Shown one piece after another: positions 63,514-64,000 of a stretch of DNA of 64,000 nt. This stretch comes from JBDHBD01 sp039586095. GTDB lineage: Bacteria; Gemmatimonadota; Gemmatimonadetes; Palauibacterales; Palauibacteraceae. The position numbers were made by a program, and so were the translations under genes. Below the pieces are notes generated by a model. That model did not search any database and had not been told where the DNA came from. It saw nothing but the letters and a program-made list of their open reading frames with translations. The stretch lies in contig JBDHLB010000001.1 in the NCBI GenBank assembly GCA_039586095.1, positions 1 to 64,000 of the forward strand, read 5' to 3'. Every line of letters starts with the position of its first letter. Position 1 is the stretch's first letter.

Positions 63514-64000
63514 ATGAACGATATCCCGGCCAGCCGAACCACCGCCACCGCGCCGTTCCGCGACGAGTTCCCGATACTGGGGCGGAAGGCCTACCTGAAC
63601 TCGAATTCCCTTGGTGCCCTGTCCCGCCGTTCCCTCGACGAACGCGCCGAGTTCGAGCGTCTGTGGCACGACTTGGGTGCCAGCGCCTGGTACGAGATCT
63701 GGCTCGCCAAGCTCGACGAGGTGCGTGAGTCCTTCGGGCGGACCCTCGGAGCCCCGGGAGCGGACATCGCGCTTCTGCCGAGTGTATCCGCCGCGCTGGC
63801 TGCGGTCGCCGGCAGCCTGAACTTCGAGAACCGCCCGAAGGTGGTCTTGACGGAGCTCGACTTTCCCACGGTCGGACACCTGTTTCTCTCGCGGCGGCGG
63901 CTGGGCCTGGAGGTGGAGATCGTAGCCAGCCCCGACGGGGTGGAGGTACCGCTGGAGGACATCGAGAAAGCCGTCGATGAACGGACGGCGCTCCTCGTCA
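63514..64000 (+). CDS. Kynureninase-like class V aminotransferase (partial, runs off the window)
   Basis: An open frame from ATG 63514 to the last base, giving about 162 residues of a PLP enzyme. Segments YLNSNSLGALSRRSLDERAEF and LLPSVSAALAAVAGSL, then TELDFPTVGH, match the N-terminal half of kynureninase-type class V enzymes (NSLG motif). The 3' part lies outside the window, so the catalytic lysine is not seen. It may degrade kynurenine or a related amino acid; it could also be another class V enzyme such as an isopenicillin-epimerase-like protein. Confidence 0.75.
   Translation, partial: MNDIPASRTTATAPFRDEFPILGRKAYLNSNSLGALSRRSLDERAEFERLWHDLGASAWYEIWLAKLDEVRESFGRTLGAPGADIALLPSVSAALAAVAGSLNFENRPKVVLTELDFPTVGHLFLSRRRLGLEVEIVASPDGVEVPLEDIEKAVDERTALLV

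Noticed and set aside
1..64000. tRNA, rRNA, CRISPR array, phage or insertion sequence
   Set aside because: Nothing with the needed features was seen by eye; faint or short elements could be missed without a dedicated search.

Overview
The window is about 64 kb of GC-rich bacterial chromosome with dense coding on both strands. Outer-membrane genes are present: a TonB-dependent receptor, an RND/MFP/TolC efflux set, lipoproteins with lipoboxes, and DUF5916-type barrel remnants. This points to a diderm. The combination of DUF5916 proteins, a SufCBD-Rieske-SufS-SufU operon, a membrane-anchored Ser/Thr kinase, DUF4139 and DUF4342 proteins, and many GTG/TTG starts suggests a Gemmatimonadota-like organism. 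That placement is inference; no rRNA or other phylogenetic marker is present. I saw no tRNA, rRNA, CRISPR array, transposase or integrase.

Layout. 1-2.9 kb: two SDR oxidoreductases around a lipoprotein and an intergenic region that holds an ordered array of near-palindromes. 2.8-9.6 kb: a glycoconjugate locus with a GT4 glycosyltransferase, an alkaline-phosphatase-superfamily enzyme, and a coupled operon of GMC oxidoreductase, GT2 and flippase. 9.9-14.7 kb: an orphan beta-barrel C-terminus, a VanZ-like protein, a lipoprotein and an MMPL/HpnN-type RND transporter. 14.8-21.7 kb: a TonB receptor with a partner lipoprotein, an ATP/ADP-translocase-like transporter with HEAT-like repeats, and a Ser/Thr kinase with an N-terminal membrane domain. 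21.8-28.8 kb: FabH-type ketosynthase, DUF4139 and DUF4342 proteins, two separate decayed DUF5916 genes, a TPR lipoprotein, an unknown two-gene operon behind a good promoter, and another SDR. 28.8-43.8 kb: SLC12-like and SLC6-like transporters, an RND efflux operon, an NADPH:FMN reductase-like protein, a CDGSH protein, GlpD and an alcohol dehydrogenase.

44.0-52.8 kb: the suf Fe-S cluster assembly operon (C, B, D, Rieske, S, U) runs on into rsgA, a Nudix hydrolase and a MscS channel. 52.9-56.5 kb: two M20 peptidases, a coiled-coil protein and an Nfu N-terminal-domain protein. 56.6-64.0 kb: an apparent amino-compound catabolic group with a class III aminotransferase, SDR, AGXT-type aminotransferase, Na+/solute symporter, aldehyde dehydrogenase, zinc-ribbon protein and the start of a kynureninase-like enzyme. 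A 32-residue membrane protein is encoded between the dehydrogenase and the symporter.

Most operons are tightly coupled, with ATGA or GTGA overlaps in the glycoconjugate, efflux, suf and catabolic operons. The least ordinary items are the 23-bp-period dyad array, the two DUF5916 relics, the overlooked 32-residue transporter-linked peptide, a phosphodiesterase-fold protein with two altered metal ligands, and the kinase with a cysteine tail.
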